Below, piece after piece: positions 9,107 through 18,645 of a DNA stretch of 64,000 bases (positions within the stretch are counted from its first letter, which is position 1; each line of letters opens with the position of its first letter). This DNA is from Haloechinothrix aidingensis. Lineage in GTDB: Bacteria > Actinomycetota > Actinomycetes > Mycobacteriales > Pseudonocardiaceae. Where the stretch lies: positions 1 to 64,000 of the forward strand of contig NZ_JACCKD010000004.1 in NCBI RefSeq assembly GCF_013450155.1, given 5' to 3'. Position numbers and translations under genes: made by a program. Under the pieces are notes generated by a model that was given only the letters and a program-made list of their open reading frames with translations, did not search any database and had not been told where the DNA came from.

Positions 9107-11601
9107 CCGAGGCACATCCCGGCAACGTCGGCCCGGCCCACCGGCATCCGGCCGCGGTACGCGCCGCGTTGCTGGCAAGCGGGCTCGCCGCGGCAGCCAC
9201 CATCGCATCCGCGACCGCGTTGACCAGCGTGATCGCCGGGCTGTCCTGGCTGGTACCGGTCGCCGTGGCTGTCCTTCTCGTGGCCGGGACGGGATTCGCC
9301 GCCCGCCTGTTCGGGTTGCCTGCCATCGTCGTCGGACCCTGCCAGCTCATCGTCCTGTTGCTCGGGGTGACCGCGATGTTCGCCGAGCACGGCATCGCGG
9401 TGGCCGTCCCGGGGCCGGCCGCTCTCGACGAGCTGCACACCCTGCTGCTCACGGCAGGCGAGGAGATCCGCACCGGCACACCCCCGATCGGCGCGAGCGG
9501 CCCGATCGTGCTGCTGACCACGCTGGCGATCGGGGTCGTCGCGGTACTCGTCGACACGCTCGCCGTCCCGGCGAAGACGCCCGCCGCGGCCGGTCTCGCA
9601 CTGCTGTGCATCTACGCCATCCCGGCGTCGCTGTCGGCCGAGATGCTGCCGTGGTGGTCGTTCGTGCTCGGCGCGACGGCCTTCGCGGCCCTGATCACGG
9701 TGCACGGCAGTCACCGGAGATGGCAGACCGTCCACCACCGCAGGTCCGCACGCGAGGCCGTCGCCACGGCAGCACCGGTACCTGCGACGCTGATGTCTCT
9801 CGCCGTGGTGCTCGGGCTCGTCGCCGGGGTCACCTTCACCTCCATCGGCACGGTCGGCCAGCTTCCCAGCGGCTCGGACGAGCAGGGCGGCGTGTCCTCC
9901 GGGATGGGGATCACCCCGTTCACGTCGTTGCGCGGCATGCTCAACCACGACGAGGAGCGGGAGATGTTCCGCGTGCGCGGGCTCGAGGACGACAGGCAGC
10001 TCATGCGCGCGTTCACATTGGACACCTATCGCCCGGACGAAGGCTGGTCCCTCGCCGACCGGGACTCGCTGCCTGCCGGCCTTCCCGCCACCGAGCCCCT
10101 GCCCGTCCCCGGAGCGGACAGCAGCGACCCGGACACCGAGATCACCATTCAGCCGGTCGGGTGGGAGGACGTGTGGCTCCCGGTCTACGGTCAGCCACGC
10201 ACCATCGACGGGATCGACGACCGGTGGCACTACGACACGATGAGCGGCACGGTGTTCAGCGAGCACCGGCAACGCCCGCCGACCTACTCGATCACGACCT
10301 CGCTGCGCGAAGCCCGGCCGGCCGAGCTGCGCGCGGCCGAGCCGGATCCCGGAGCTCCCGCGAGCGTCTACACCGAGGTCGACGACGTGGACCCGCGCGT
10401 CGCCGAGCTCGCCGAGGAGGTCACCGCCGGCGAGGAATCGACGTTCGACAAGGCCGCGGCTCTGTGGCGGTACTTCACCGAGGACGGCCGCTTCACCTAC
10501 GACACCAGCACGGCACCGCCCTCCGAGGAAGCCGCGGACGACGCGCTCGCCGACTTCGTGCTGTTCGGCAGGACCGGTTTCTGCGAGCAGTTCGCCTCAT
10601 CCATGGCAGTCATGCTGCGCGCCATCGACATCCCCGCCCGGGTCGCCGTCGGGTTCACCTCCGGCGAGAAGCAGGGCGAGCACCGCTCCATCACCTCGCG
10701 GGACGCGCACGCCTGGGTCGAGGTGTACTTCGGTGAGCGGCAGGGGTGGATGCCGTTCGACCCGACCCCACTGGACGACGGCCGCAGCACCACGCCCCCG
10801 TACCTGGAGGGCGAGCGGGACTCGCCGGGCCAGGAGGACGACGCCGCGGCGCAGGGACCGCAGGACCGCGACGGGAACACCGACGACCAGGCGGCCGCGC
10901 CACCCGAGGACAGCTCGACCGCGGGCAACCGGGTCACCACGGGCTCCCTCCCGACGGGAGCGCCGCCGTCCTGGTCACAATGGCTCGCCGGGGTGGCGCT
11001 GGCACTGGCCACAGTACTCGGCTGTGCCGCGGTCCTCGCGGCACGCGGCACAGCCAGACTGCGCCGCCTGCCGGCCGGGGACCGCCCCCGTGCCCGGTAC
11101 CTCTCCGTTGCCGCGCCGTGGCTTCCCGTCGGAGCGGCAGCCTGCGGTGTCCTCGGTCTGGCCATGCTGAGCTGGCAGCTGTCCGGCTGGCTCGCCTGGA
11201 TCGTGGCTGTGCTCGCGGGCGGAGCCGTCGCGCCGTGGTTGCTCCGCGAGGTCGGTCGCAGGCGCAGACTACACACCATACTGAGCAGGCGGGCCGACGC
11301 CGCGCACGCCGCGTGGCAGGAGCTGATCGCGGAGTGCGCCGACCGCCGTATCCCGATCGGGATCGCGGACACCGTACGGGACGCGGCCCTGCGGATGAGC
11401 GACAGCGGTCGTCTCGGAGCCGACGGTCGGCAGCAGCTACGCGCGGTCGTGACGTGCCTGGAACGGTCCTGGTACGGCCCGGCCGGTGAGCCGGGTACCG
11501 ACCTCGCGGTGGCGTTCGAACGGTTGCGGGCGAGCCTGGCGAGCACCGCTCCGGTGGACGTGGTCAGCCGGTTGTTCCCGCGGTCGGTGATCGGCTTCTA
11601 G
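9103..11601 (+). CDS. transglutaminase-like membrane protein (TgpA/DUF3488 type)
   Basis: An 832-residue integral membrane protein. The N-terminal third has several hydrophobic helices (DUF3488 region). A large extracytoplasmic transglutaminase-like domain follows, with the Cys-His-Asp triad in GRTGFCEQFASSMAVMLR, SRDAHAWVEVYF and GWMPFDPTP. A Gln/Asp-rich linker leads to more membrane helices (about GAAACGVLGLAMLSWQL) and a C-terminal cytoplasmic DUF4129-like region. I chose the ATG at 9103 because it overlaps the DUF58 stop; the frame runs further up but inside the previous gene. Family members are presumed proteases or crosslinking enzymes acting outside the membrane; the substrate is unknown. 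Confidence 0.92.
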   Translation: MTEAHPGNVGPAHRHPAAVRAALLASGLAAAATIASATALTSVIAGLSWLVPVAVAVLLVAGTGFAARLFGLPAIVVGPCQLIVLLLGVTAMFAEHGIAVAVPGPAALDELHTLLLTAGEEIRTGTPPIGASGPIVLLTTLAIGVVAVLVDTLAVPAKTPAAAGLALLCIYAIPASLSAEMLPWWSFVLGATAFAALITVHGSHRRWQTVHHRRSAREAVATAAPVPATLMSLAVVLGLVAGVTFTSIGTVGQLPSGSDEQGGVSSGMGITPFTSLRGMLNHDEEREMFRVRGLEDDRQLMRAFTLDTYRPDEGWSLADRDSLPAGLPATEPLPVPGADSSDPDTEITIQPVGWEDVWLPVYGQPRTIDGIDDRWHYDTMSGTVFSEHRQRPPTYSITTSLREARPAELRAAEPDPGAPASVYTEVDDVDPRVAELAEEVTAGEESTFDKAAALWRYFTEDGRFTYDTSTAPPSEEAADDALADFVLFGRTGFCEQFASSMAVMLRAIDIPARVAVGFTSGEKQGEHRSITSRDAHAWVEVYFGERQGWMPFDPTPLDDGRSTTPPYLEGERDSPGQEDDAAAQGPQDRDGNTDDQAAAPPEDSSTAGNRVTTGSLPTGAPPSWSQWLAGVALALATVLGCAAVLAARGTARLRRLPAGDRPRARYLSVAAPWLPVGAAACGVLGLAMLSWQLSGWLAWIVAVLAGGAVAPWLLREVGRRRRLHTILSRRADAAHAAWQELIAECADRRIPIGIADTVRDAALRMSDSGRLGADGRQQLRAVVTCLERSWYGPAGEPGTDLAVAFERLRASLASTAPVDVVSRLFPRSVIGF

Positions 11602-11613
11602 GGCATCGGTTTC

Positions 11614-11641
11614 CCGGCCAGGGTCCTCCTGCCCGTGCCGG
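11614..11641. terminator. possible bidirectional terminator hairpin
   Basis: CCGGCCAGGG and CCCGTGCCGG form an imperfect stem (8 of 10 pairs) with an 8-base loop. It lies between the convergent transglutaminase and DUF3040 genes. There is no U-run, as is common in high-GC genomes. Confidence 0.4.
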
Positions 11642-11669
11642 CCTCGCTCGGTGGTGGTCGGTCGAGGGG

Positions 11670-12068
11670 TCAGCGGTCGTCGAACCGGTGCTTGAAGCGC
11701 TGCTCCATGCGCTGGGCGAACGAGCCACGCGAGGACTTGGACTTGCCCTCGTCCTTGCCGTCCGCGCCGTCGTCGGGCGCGACCTGGGGAGTACGCAGGG
11801 AGGCCAGTGCCACCACCACGCCGACGAACATCATCAGGAAGCCGAACACGCTCAGGTACGGCACCTCGGCGAGACGGAGATCGAGCATGACACCGACCGG
11901 CAGTAGCGCCGCACCGACGAGGAAGAGCGCGACTCCGAGGATCCGCTTACGGCGGTTCGGCCGCTGCATCCGGTTTCCGCGCACGCTCGAAGCGAACTTC
12001 GGATCCTCGTCATACAGGGCCTGCTCGATCTGTTCGAGCATACGCTGCTCATGCTCGGAGAGTGGCAT
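11670..12068 (-). CDS. DUF3040 membrane protein
   Basis: A 132-residue protein beginning MPLSEHEQRMLEQIEQALY, the hallmark opening of DUF3040 proteins, with DPKFASSV just after. Two hydrophobic helices follow the basic linker (ILGVALFLVGAALLPVGVML and YLSVFGFLMMFVGVVVALA). The C-terminus is charged and Ser/Lys-rich. This small membrane protein is near-universal in actinobacteria, often near dinB and the mra region, but has no known function. It is preceded by dinB on the same strand at a distance of about 180 bp. Confidence 0.9.
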   Translation of the reverse strand: MPLSEHEQRMLEQIEQALYDEDPKFASSVRGNRMQRPNRRKRILGVALFLVGAALLPVGVMLDLRLAEVPYLSVFGFLMMFVGVVVALASLRTPQVAPDDGADGKDEGKSKSSRGSFAQRMEQRFKHRFDDR

Positions 12069-12250
12069 GTGTCCTCAACCTCCCGCAGCATGTCGCGCAC
12101 GCCGCGCGGCGCAACTCGACGGATCCTGTCATTCACCAGCACTGCCTGGTGTCACTCTCCAGGATACGAGCACCTGGCGTACGCGACTACCCTAGCCGGC
12201 ATTACACGTGTGTAGATTTCGTACCGAGCGTGGCAGCCCCCCACGGCGGG

Positions 12251-13525
12251 TCAGCCGGATCCCTCGGAACTCTCCTCCGGTGGCAACAAGGACGCCGGAT
12301 ACACCGCCGTCGCACCGAACCTGGATCGTGCGCCGTCGGCGGCGACCTCGGCATCCCGCCACCGCGGCACATCGCCGGTGAAGCTTAACTGTTCGCCCTC
12401 GTCCTCGCTCACCAGCCCCTCCACACGCACTCCCAGCAGCCTCACCAGGGCATTCGACGGGGTGTGCTGGGTGAACAGCGTTCGAGCGCAGCCGTGGATC
12501 TCCCGCGAGACGTCGGTCGGCTCCACCAACGAACGCGATCGAGTGATCGTGGTGAAGTCCGCGAACCGCACCTTGATACTCACCGTTCTCGCGCGGATCC
12601 CCTTGGCACGTATCCCCGCGGCGACTTTCTCCGACAGGCGCAGCAGCTCGCGGGACAGCACCTCCGGATCGTCCTGATCGGTGTCGAACGTGTGCTCCGC
12701 CCCGAAGGACTTCTCCACCGAGTCCGGCGTCACGGGCCGGGGGTCGTGCCCCGACGCGAGCGCGTGCATCTGCTCGGCAGCGGCGACCCCGACCGCCCGC
12801 TTCAGCCGCGAGACGGGAGTCGCCGCCACATCGCCGATCGTGCTGATACCCGCCCGTTCCAGCGCGGCGCGGGTGCGCCCACCGACCCCCCACAGCGCCG
12901 AGACCGGCAGCGGATGCAAGAAGTCGAACACCTCGGAACGCGGCACGACGACCATTCCGTCCGGCTTGGCCAACCCCGAGGCCAGCTTCGCCAGGAACTT
13001 CACCGGAGCGATCCCGACCGAGCAGGTGATCCCGAACTCGGCGACGACCCGCGCGCGGATGTCGGCCGCGATCCCGGCGGGCGTGCTGTTCAGCCTGCGT
13101 AGCGCACCACTGACGTCGAGAAACGCCTCATCGAGGCTCAGCGGCTCGACCTGCGGGGTGACCTCCCGGAACACGTCCATCACCCCGGCCGAGACCGCAC
13201 TGTAGGCGCCGCGGGTCGGCGTCAGGAAGGTCGCGCGCGGGCACAACCTGCGGGCCTGCGCGACCGGCATCGCCGACCGGATCCCGTACTCGCGGGCCGG
13301 GTAGTTCGCCGACATCACCACCGAACGCTGGCTCGCACCGGCCACCACGACCGGCTCCGCGACAAGCTCCGGACGCGCGCGCAGCTCGACTGCAGCGAAG
13401 AAGGCGTCCATATCGACATGCAGCACGCCGCATCCGGTGTCGTCCGGGAGCGGTCCGGCATCGTCGGCTCCCCGCGGCAGGCGGAAACGGGACGACCGCC
13501 CGTGCAGCTCCGAGCTCCGGCCCAT
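12251..13525 (-). CDS. dinB: DNA polymerase IV (Y-family translesion polymerase)
   Basis: Error-prone translesion polymerase. The 424-residue product has the palm metal ligands in VDMDAFFAAVE and SLDEAFLDVS, the YPAREYGIRSAMP finger motif, the SVGIAPVKFLAKLAS helix and a little-finger domain from about residue 260. EQLSF near the C-terminus resembles a sliding-clamp binding motif. About 35 residues precede the usual start of the family, beginning MGRSSELHG; the ATG at 13525 has GGGGTGAGCAG upstream, so I kept it. It lies 15 bp downstream of the methyltransferase gene and is probably co-transcribed. I did not find a clear LexA or PafBC site upstream. Confidence 0.93.
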   Translation of the reverse strand: MGRSSELHGRSSRFRLPRGADDAGPLPDDTGCGVLHVDMDAFFAAVELRARPELVAEPVVVAGASQRSVVMSANYPAREYGIRSAMPVAQARRLCPRATFLTPTRGAYSAVSAGVMDVFREVTPQVEPLSLDEAFLDVSGALRRLNSTPAGIAADIRARVVAEFGITCSVGIAPVKFLAKLASGLAKPDGMVVVPRSEVFDFLHPLPVSALWGVGGRTRAALERAGISTIGDVAATPVSRLKRAVGVAAAEQMHALASGHDPRPVTPDSVEKSFGAEHTFDTDQDDPEVLSRELLRLSEKVAAGIRAKGIRARTVSIKVRFADFTTITRSRSLVEPTDVSREIHGCARTLFTQHTPSNALVRLLGVRVEGLVSEDEGEQLSFTGDVPRWRDAEVAADGARSRFGATAVYPASLLPPEESSEGSG

Positions 13526-13540
13526 CTGCTCACCCCGCGT

Positions 13541-14287
13541 TCATTCTCCCCGCGATCCGGCCGCGCGGCGAGCGACAACGTGGAGCCTGCTCGCGATGTC
13601 GCGCAGCGGCGGGGAAGCGGCCGCGGCGCGTTCGAACTCGGCGAGCTCGACGTCGGCCGAGTCGTGTGCCGAGTCGGACACCACACCCTCACCCTGCAGC
13701 AGCACGATGTCCAGGCCTGCCGAGCGGTGCAGCTCACGCAACCCGTCGACGTCGAACCGCCGCTGCACGGCGTCCCCGTCGTCGGCAAGCACCCCGGTCG
13801 CCGACGCCTGCAGCTCGCGTGCCTCGCCGAACTTGCCTGCCAGCGCCCGATGCAGGACCGCCGCGTACTTGTTGGCCACCAGCACCGAGACGGCACCCGC
13901 CGCGGACACGGTCTCGGCCACGGCCGCCAGTGTGGCCGCGGGGTCGTCGACGACCTCGAGCAGGCCGTGCGCCAGCACCAGGTCGGCGCTACCGGGCGGG
14001 ACCTCCTCGGCGAGCGCGTCCGAGTCGTTCGCCACGACCGTGATCCGGTCACGCACGCCGACTTCCTCGGCACGCCGCTGCAAGGTCGCGATCGCGTTCG
14101 GGTTCGGCTCGACCACCGTGATCACGCACCCCTGCAGGGCGAGCGGAACGGCCCACCCGCCGCTGCCGCCACCCACGTCGACGACGAGGGGCTCGGTACG
14201 CCCCCGGGCACGCGCCCGGTCGAGCTCCGCCTCGAGGGCGTGCCCGACGGCGCTCGTTCCGAATGCAGTCGAGGTCTCGTTTCGCAT
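13541..14287 (-). CDS. class I SAM-dependent methyltransferase
   Basis: A 248-residue Rossmann-fold methyltransferase. Motif I is VVDVGGGSGGWAVPLA, the acidic end of strand 2 is VVEPNP, and motif IV is around ADLVLAHGLLEVV. The overall pattern, with a short N-terminal helix and a KYAAVLHRALAGKF region, resembles SmtA/CmoM-like methyltransferases, but substrate cannot be assigned from sequence. The ATG at 14287 has a GGTGAGAGGCC site. It precedes dinB by 15 bp, a linkage conserved in several actinobacteria, and diverges from the ParA-type gene across 276 bp. Confidence 0.85.
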   Translation of the reverse strand: MRNETSTAFGTSAVGHALEAELDRARARGRTEPLVVDVGGGSGGWAVPLALQGCVITVVEPNPNAIATLQRRAEEVGVRDRITVVANDSDALAEEVPPGSADLVLAHGLLEVVDDPAATLAAVAETVSAAGAVSVLVANKYAAVLHRALAGKFGEARELQASATGVLADDGDAVQRRFDVDGLRELHRSAGLDIVLLQGEGVVSDSAHDSADVELAEFERAAAASPPLRDIASRLHVVARRAAGSRGE

Positions 14288-14550
14288 GGCCTCTCACCGT
14301 TACCTGTTCCTGTGGACGGTACGCGCATCCGAGGCACCCACACCTCGCCGCGCCCGGTATCTCGTGTACATGCCGGTTACCACCCGGCCTCCCGGGTCAT
14401 TGCGTCGATCGTGTCATGCCGTGCGGCGAAACGCGTGACATCCCGGACAGCGCGTCGACCACATGGAGGTCACCGGCCTGTCACCGCGGTCGATCCCGAA
14501 TCACCGTGCCAGATGTGCCACCACGGGCGGTGCGTACGCCCAGGAACGGA

Positions 14551-14556
14551 TACGCT
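14551..14556 (+). promoter_or_regulatory. -10 element placed for a leaderless parA-like transcript
   Basis: TACGCT (consensus TANNNT) lies seven bases before the GTG at 14564, so transcription would start at or next to the initiation codon. No convincing -35 is seen and the AGGAACGGA further up is too distant to be an efficient ribosome site. Confidence 0.5.
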
Positions 14557-14563
14557 CGTCACC

Positions 14564-15541
14564 GTGCAGACCGTGGCGGTACTCAGCCTGAAGGGCGGTG
14601 TCGGGAAGACGACCGTGGCATTGGGGCTCGCCTCGGCCGCGCTCCGCAGGGGTAGCCGCGCCCTCGTCGTCGATCTCGACCCGCAGTGCAATGCCACCGC
14701 GACGCTCGACCCGCGTGACGTCGCCTATACCCTGGCCGATGTCCTCGCCACCCCGCGGCCGCCCGTGTTGCAGCAGGCGATCACCACCAGCGCGTGGAGC
14801 GAGGACCTCGACGTCCTCGCAGGCTCGGAGGACATCGAGGCGCTCAACGAACCGTCACCGAACGCGCGCACCCTCGGCAGCCTGGCTCGGGCACTGGCGG
14901 TGCTGGAGAACTCACCGCTCGAACGGCAGTACGACCTGATCATCCTGGACTGCCCGCCGTCACTCGGCAGGCTCACCCGGTCGGCACTGACGGCCTCGCA
15001 CGGAGCGCTGCTGGTCACCGAGCCCACCATGTATGCCGTATCGGGTGCGCGCAGGGCCTTCGAGGCGATCGAGAACACCCGTACCGAGCACAACCCGGAG
15101 CTGCGCGCGCTGGGTGTCCTTGTCAACAAGTTCCGCAACCGCTCCCAGGAGCACCACTACCGCATCCAGGAACTCCGTGAAGGCTTCGGCCCCCTTGTGA
15201 TGCCGGTCGCCCTGCCCGACAGGCTCGCGGTGCAGCAGGCATCCGGTGCGTGCACCGCGATCCACGAATGGCAGACGCCGGGCGGGCGGGAGATCGCTCT
15301 GGCTTTCAACCTGGTGCTGGCACGGATACTCCGTTCCTCCCGGCGAGGCAGGCACCATCTCCAGCCGCCATCGGGCGAGGGCGACTCCGCCGAGATCGAC
15401 GGCGCCGAAGTCGACGGCTCCGAGGCCGACGGCTCCGAGGCCGACGACGCCGGTACCGATGCCGTCCGGCCCGGTTCCGACGGCGCCGGCGCCGACCAGG
15501 AGGGGGCCGACAGAACCGGCACCGGCTCGGCATCGGCATGA
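14564..15541 (+). CDS. ParA/Soj-type ATPase with acidic repetitive tail
   Basis: A 325-residue deviant Walker-A ATPase. It begins almost directly with [17 protein letters not shown], followed by the A' motif [12 protein letters not shown] and Walker B (LIILDCPPS). ParA-family proteins position DNA, plasmids or protein clusters with a partner; no ParB-type gene is adjacent. The last ~50 residues are low-complexity and acidic, built from short repeats such as [13 protein letters not shown]. The frame extends upstream to 13418 but that region is antisense to the methyltransferase and dinB. The GTG at 14564 fits a leaderless start. Its TGA overlaps the pyrD ATG. Confidence 0.9.
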   Translation: MQTVAVLSLKGGVGKTTVALGLASAALRRGSRALVVDLDPQCNATATLDPRDVAYTLADVLATPRPPVLQQAITTSAWSEDLDVLAGSEDIEALNEPSPNARTLGSLARALAVLENSPLERQYDLIILDCPPSLGRLTRSALTASHGALLVTEPTMYAVSGARRAFEAIENTRTEHNPELRALGVLVNKFRNRSQEHHYRIQELREGFGPLVMPVALPDRLAVQQASGACTAIHEWQTPGGREIALAFNLVLARILRSSRRGRHHLQPPSGEGDSAEIDGAEVDGSEADGSEADDAGTDAVRPGSDGAGADQEGADRTGTGSASA

Positions 15542-16602
15542 TGGACGGCGTGCTGTTCCGGTCGCTCATCCGCCCCGCGCTGTACCAGCTCGCAGGCAGG
15601 GACCCCGAGGTCGTGCACGACCGCACCCTCGCGGTACTCGCCGGGCTGAGCAAGATCTCCCCTGTACTGGCCGGGCTGCGCCGTGTCTATGCCGTGGACG
15701 CGCCCGTGACCGTGTGCGGGATGCGCTTCCCGAACCCGGTCGGGCTCGCCGCCGGCATGGACAAGGACGGCCGTGCGCTGCACGCCTGGCCCGCCCTGGG
15801 GTTCGGGTTCGTCGAGGTCGGTACCGTCACCGGCCGCGCGCAGCCGGGCAACCCGAGGCCGCGACTGTTCCAGTTGCCCCGCAGCGGGGCAGTGATCAAC
15901 CGCATGGGGTTCAACAACGCGGGAGCCGAGGCGCTCGCCGAGCGGTTGGCCACCTCCGGTAAGCCCGCGGTGCCGCTCGGTATCAGCATCGGCAAGTCCA
16001 AGGCCGCCGACCTGGACGGTGCCGTGCGGGACTACACGGCGTCCCTGCGCGCGCTGCACCGGTACGCGGACTACATCGCCGTGAACGTCAGCTCGCCCAA
16101 CACGCCCGGTCTGCGGCGGCTGCAGGACAGGGGCGCGCTCGCCGAGCTGCTCGGCGAGCTGAACGCCGAAGCAGGCAGGCTGGCACGACCCGGCGACAGG
16201 CAACGCACCCCCGTGCTGGTCAAGGTCGCCCCGGACCTGACGGAGGACGCGCTCGCCGAGCTGCTCGATGTCTGCTCCGAGCACGGCGTTGCCGGCCTCA
16301 TCGCCACGAACACCACCCTGGCGCGCGACGGCCTGCACCCGGCCGAGACACGGACCGGTGCCGAGCCCGGCGGGCTGTCCGGAGCGCCGCTGGCCGCCCG
16401 CGCACGGGAGGTCGTGCGCTTCCTGCACCACCAGTCCGCCGGCGAGGTACCCATCATCGGTGTCGGCGGCATCGCCGACCCGGACGACGCGCTACGCATG
16501 CTGGACGCCGGAGCCAGCCTCGTCCAGCTCTACAGCGGGTTCGTCTACTCGGGTCCCGCCCTGGTGCGCGGCATCAACACCGCGATCGCGCGCAACGGCT
16601 GA
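15538..16602 (+). CDS. pyrD: dihydroorotate dehydrogenase (quinone), class 2
   Basis: Membrane-associated flavoenzyme of pyrimidine synthesis that oxidises dihydroorotate to orotate with quinone as acceptor. The 354-residue product has the class 2 N-terminal helix ([19 protein letters not shown]), FMN-binding [29 protein letters not shown], the catalytic-Ser motif [23 protein letters not shown], and IIGVGGI near the C-terminus. ATG-ATG at 15538/15541; the first overlaps the upstream stop. Translational coupling to the ParA-type gene is implied. Confidence 0.95.
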   Translation: MMDGVLFRSLIRPALYQLAGRDPEVVHDRTLAVLAGLSKISPVLAGLRRVYAVDAPVTVCGMRFPNPVGLAAGMDKDGRALHAWPALGFGFVEVGTVTGRAQPGNPRPRLFQLPRSGAVINRMGFNNAGAEALAERLATSGKPAVPLGISIGKSKAADLDGAVRDYTASLRALHRYADYIAVNVSSPNTPGLRRLQDRGALAELLGELNAEAGRLARPGDRQRTPVLVKVAPDLTEDALAELLDVCSEHGVAGLIATNTTLARDGLHPAETRTGAEPGGLSGAPLAARAREVVRFLHHQSAGEVPIIGVGGIADPDDALRMLDAGASLVQLYSGFVYSGPALVRGINTAIARNG

Positions 16603-16618
16603 GGCATCCCGGGCCGCG

Positions 16619-16645
16619 GCCCTACCCCCGTGCCGGGGACAGGGC
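16619..16645. terminator. bidirectional terminator hairpin between pyrD and pspM
   Basis: GCCCT-A-CCCCCG and CCGGGG-AC-AGGGC form a GC-rich stem with a short loop between the convergent genes; the outer end abuts the pspM stop codon. Confidence 0.5.
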
Positions 16646-17484
16646 TAGCCGAGCTCACGCAGCGCGATGGCCAGCCCCGCGAGGTGGTCGGTAGCCTCCA
16701 CCAGCGACTGCCGCGTGGCATCCTGCCCGGTACCGGTCGCGGCGACGACACGACCCGCTGCCGCGATGAGGCTCCCGTAGCCCTCCAGGCCGTCCTCCAG
16801 CTGCTCGATGAGGGTCCGCACCGCGGCATCCAGCGCCGCGCGTTCCGAATCCGGCGCGGCACTACGGGCGCGCTCGACGGTCACGATACGGGCCGCGAGC
16901 TCGCGTAACGTCTGCGCGGCGTCTGCCGCCGTCGCGCGCACACCCTCCACCGTGCCTGCCGGCAACGCCTCGCCGGAACCGGGCTCACCCGGGGGCAGCT
17001 GATCCAGCAGCTCGGCGAGCGAGGACTCCGCACGCGCGAGCCTGCGCATCGGCTCGTACGCCGCCGATTCGGCAGGCGGCAGCGCCGCGTGCGCACCGGC
17101 CGAGCGCGCGGGCGAGGCCCGCAGGCTCCGCAGTCGCGCTCCGGAACGCACGGCGAGGGCCCCGGAGACGATCGTCCCCGCCATGGCCAGGAAGGCGGCC
17201 ACGGTCACCTGGGCGGCATTCAGCACGGCCACGACCGAAGCCAGCGCGCACAGCAGCGCGACGACGGTCCATACCCCGAGCCCCCGCGAGGCTCGCCGCT
17301 CCCGGCGAGCGTGCCGTGCGGCGGGGTCGTTCCACCGCGCGAGGGAGTCCCGGATGTCGGCGATCACCGGCCGAGCCGAACGCCCCTGCGCCGGTGTCGA
17401 ACCGTCCGGGCCCGCGGGGTGGGGTGAGCCGACGGCCCGGCCCCCGCCCGGGGGCTCGCCGGCCATCCGGTCCTCACCCGACAT
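16645..17484 (-). CDS. pspM: phage-shock envelope stress protein PspM-like
   Basis: A 279-residue membrane protein directly downstream of pspA (14 bp), in the position of M. tuberculosis Rv2743c. It starts with a Pro/Gly-rich tail and a conserved VIADIRDSLARWNDP segment, then a basic stretch and two close membrane helices (VWTVVALLCALASVVAVL and VAAFLAMAGTIVSGALAV). The C-terminal half is alpha-helical and Ala/Leu-rich, with probable coiled coil. PspM is the membrane partner of PspA in the actinobacterial Psp response. PspN, the third mycobacterial gene, is missing; pyrD converges instead. Sequence conservation in this family is low, so position carries much of the call. Confidence 0.85.
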   Translation of the reverse strand: MSGEDRMAGEPPGGGRAVGSPHPAGPDGSTPAQGRSARPVIADIRDSLARWNDPAARHARRERRASRGLGVWTVVALLCALASVVAVLNAAQVTVAAFLAMAGTIVSGALAVRSGARLRSLRASPARSAGAHAALPPAESAAYEPMRRLARAESSLAELLDQLPPGEPGSGEALPAGTVEGVRATAADAAQTLRELAARIVTVERARSAAPDSERAALDAAVRTLIEQLEDGLEGYGSLIAAAGRVVAATGTGQDATRQSLVEATDHLAGLAIALRELG

Positions 17485-17498
17485 CGCTACGCCCCGAT

Positions 17499-18374
17499 TC
17501 AGGACTGGTTCTGCTGCTCGGCCTCGACTCGCTTACGGATCTCGTCCTGCACACTCGAGCCCGCCTGCGTCGAGTCCCCGCTCGACGAGCCCGCGCCCGA
17601 CTCGATCGAGGCCGGAGCGTCCTGACCGGAAGAGACCTGCCCCTGCTCGGACCCGCCGTGCATCGAGGCGCGGATCTGCTCCAGCCTGCTGTGCCCGGCC
17701 AGCTGCGTGGTCGCCTGCTCCACCTCCATCATGCGCCCCTGCGTCGAGTTCTGCGCGAGCTCGGCCGAGCCGAGCGCGGTCGAGTACCGGGACTCGATCT
17801 TCTCGCGCACCTCGTCCAGCGAGGGCGTGTTGCTCGGCGCTGCCAGCTGGGTCATCTGGTTCAGCGAGGCAGAGACCTGCTCCTGCATCTTCGCCTGCTC
17901 GAGCTGGGACAGCAGCTTGGTGCGTTCCGCGAGCTTCTGCTGCAGCGCGTGCTGGTTGCGTTCCACGGCCTGCTTGGCCTGGTTCGCGGCCTGCAACGCC
18001 TCGTCGTGCAACGTCTTGAGGTCCTCGATGCCCTGCTCGGCGGTGACGAGCTGGGCCGCGAAACCCTCGGCCGCGTTCTCGTACTCCTTCGCCTTCTCCT
18101 CGTCGCCCCGCCCGCGGGCCTCCTCGGCCAACGTCAGTGCCTGCCGTGTCGACGACTGCAGCTTCTCGACCTCGGCGAGCTGGCGGTTCAACTTCATCTC
18201 CAGCTGGCGCTGGTTGCCGATCACCGAGGCGGCCTGCTGCGAGAGCGCCTGGTGATTGCTCTGGGCCTCCTCGATGGCCTGCTGGATCTGTACCTTCGGA
18301 TCGGCGTTCTCATCCACCTTCGCCGAGAACGCGGCCATGAGGTACTTCCAGAACTTCACGAACGGGTTGGCCAT
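17499..18374 (-). CDS. pspA: phage-shock protein A (PspA/IM30 family)
   Basis: Peripheral membrane protein that assembles on damaged membranes and maintains envelope integrity. The 291-residue product starts [20 protein letters not shown] (amphipathic N-terminal helix), then a long coiled coil from about residue 25 to 215 rich in Gln, Glu and Ala (for example [20 protein letters not shown]). It ends in a Ser/Gly/Gln-rich tail of about 60 residues beyond the canonical length. Homologous to the mycobacterial 35-kDa antigen Rv2744c. In mycobacteria it is activated by ClgR, and clgR lies upstream here too, but separated by 441 bp containing an inserted element. Confidence 0.95.
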   Translation of the reverse strand: MANPFVKFWKYLMAAFSAKVDENADPKVQIQQAIEEAQSNHQALSQQAASVIGNQRQLEMKLNRQLAEVEKLQSSTRQALTLAEEARGRGDEEKAKEYENAAEGFAAQLVTAEQGIEDLKTLHDEALQAANQAKQAVERNQHALQQKLAERTKLLSQLEQAKMQEQVSASLNQMTQLAAPSNTPSLDEVREKIESRYSTALGSAELAQNSTQGRMMEVEQATTQLAGHSRLEQIRASMHGGSEQGQVSSGQDAPASIESGAGSSSGDSTQAGSSVQDEIRKRVEAEQQNQS

Positions 18375-18643
18375 CTCCTCCGCCTGCCTTCATGTCTGCC
18401 GGTCTGTCCCGACCCGGTTCCCTCGTCGCTGCTGGGTGTGGGCCCGCCACCGGCTTACACGGCGTCGCACCCACAGTCGGGCGGCCACAACCGCCCACGG
18501 CGCCGGAATGGCCTGCCCGAGGCCAGCCGTACACGACCCGCCGGGTCTCTTTCCATCGTGTCAGGTCACGATGCCGCGTTCCAGATCACCCCGGGATATT
18601 TCCGGGCATACCCTGATCTTGCCCCCGACGGTCGCGGCGCGGC
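18375..18643. other. pspA upstream region
   Basis: Non-coding stretch between the pspA start and the inserted element. It contains a 7-bp dyad at 18554-18573, and a CCCGG(N7)CCGGG dyad at 18590-18606. I could not place a -10/-35 pair with confidence, nor recognise a clear ClgR operator. Confidence 0.5.
18554..18573. promoter_or_regulatory. perfect 7-bp dyad upstream of pspA
   Basis: CATCGTG and CACGATG, separated by six bases, form a perfect inverted repeat about 180 bp upstream of the pspA start. It may be an operator. No family assignment. Confidence 0.35.
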
Positions 18644-18645
18644 TA

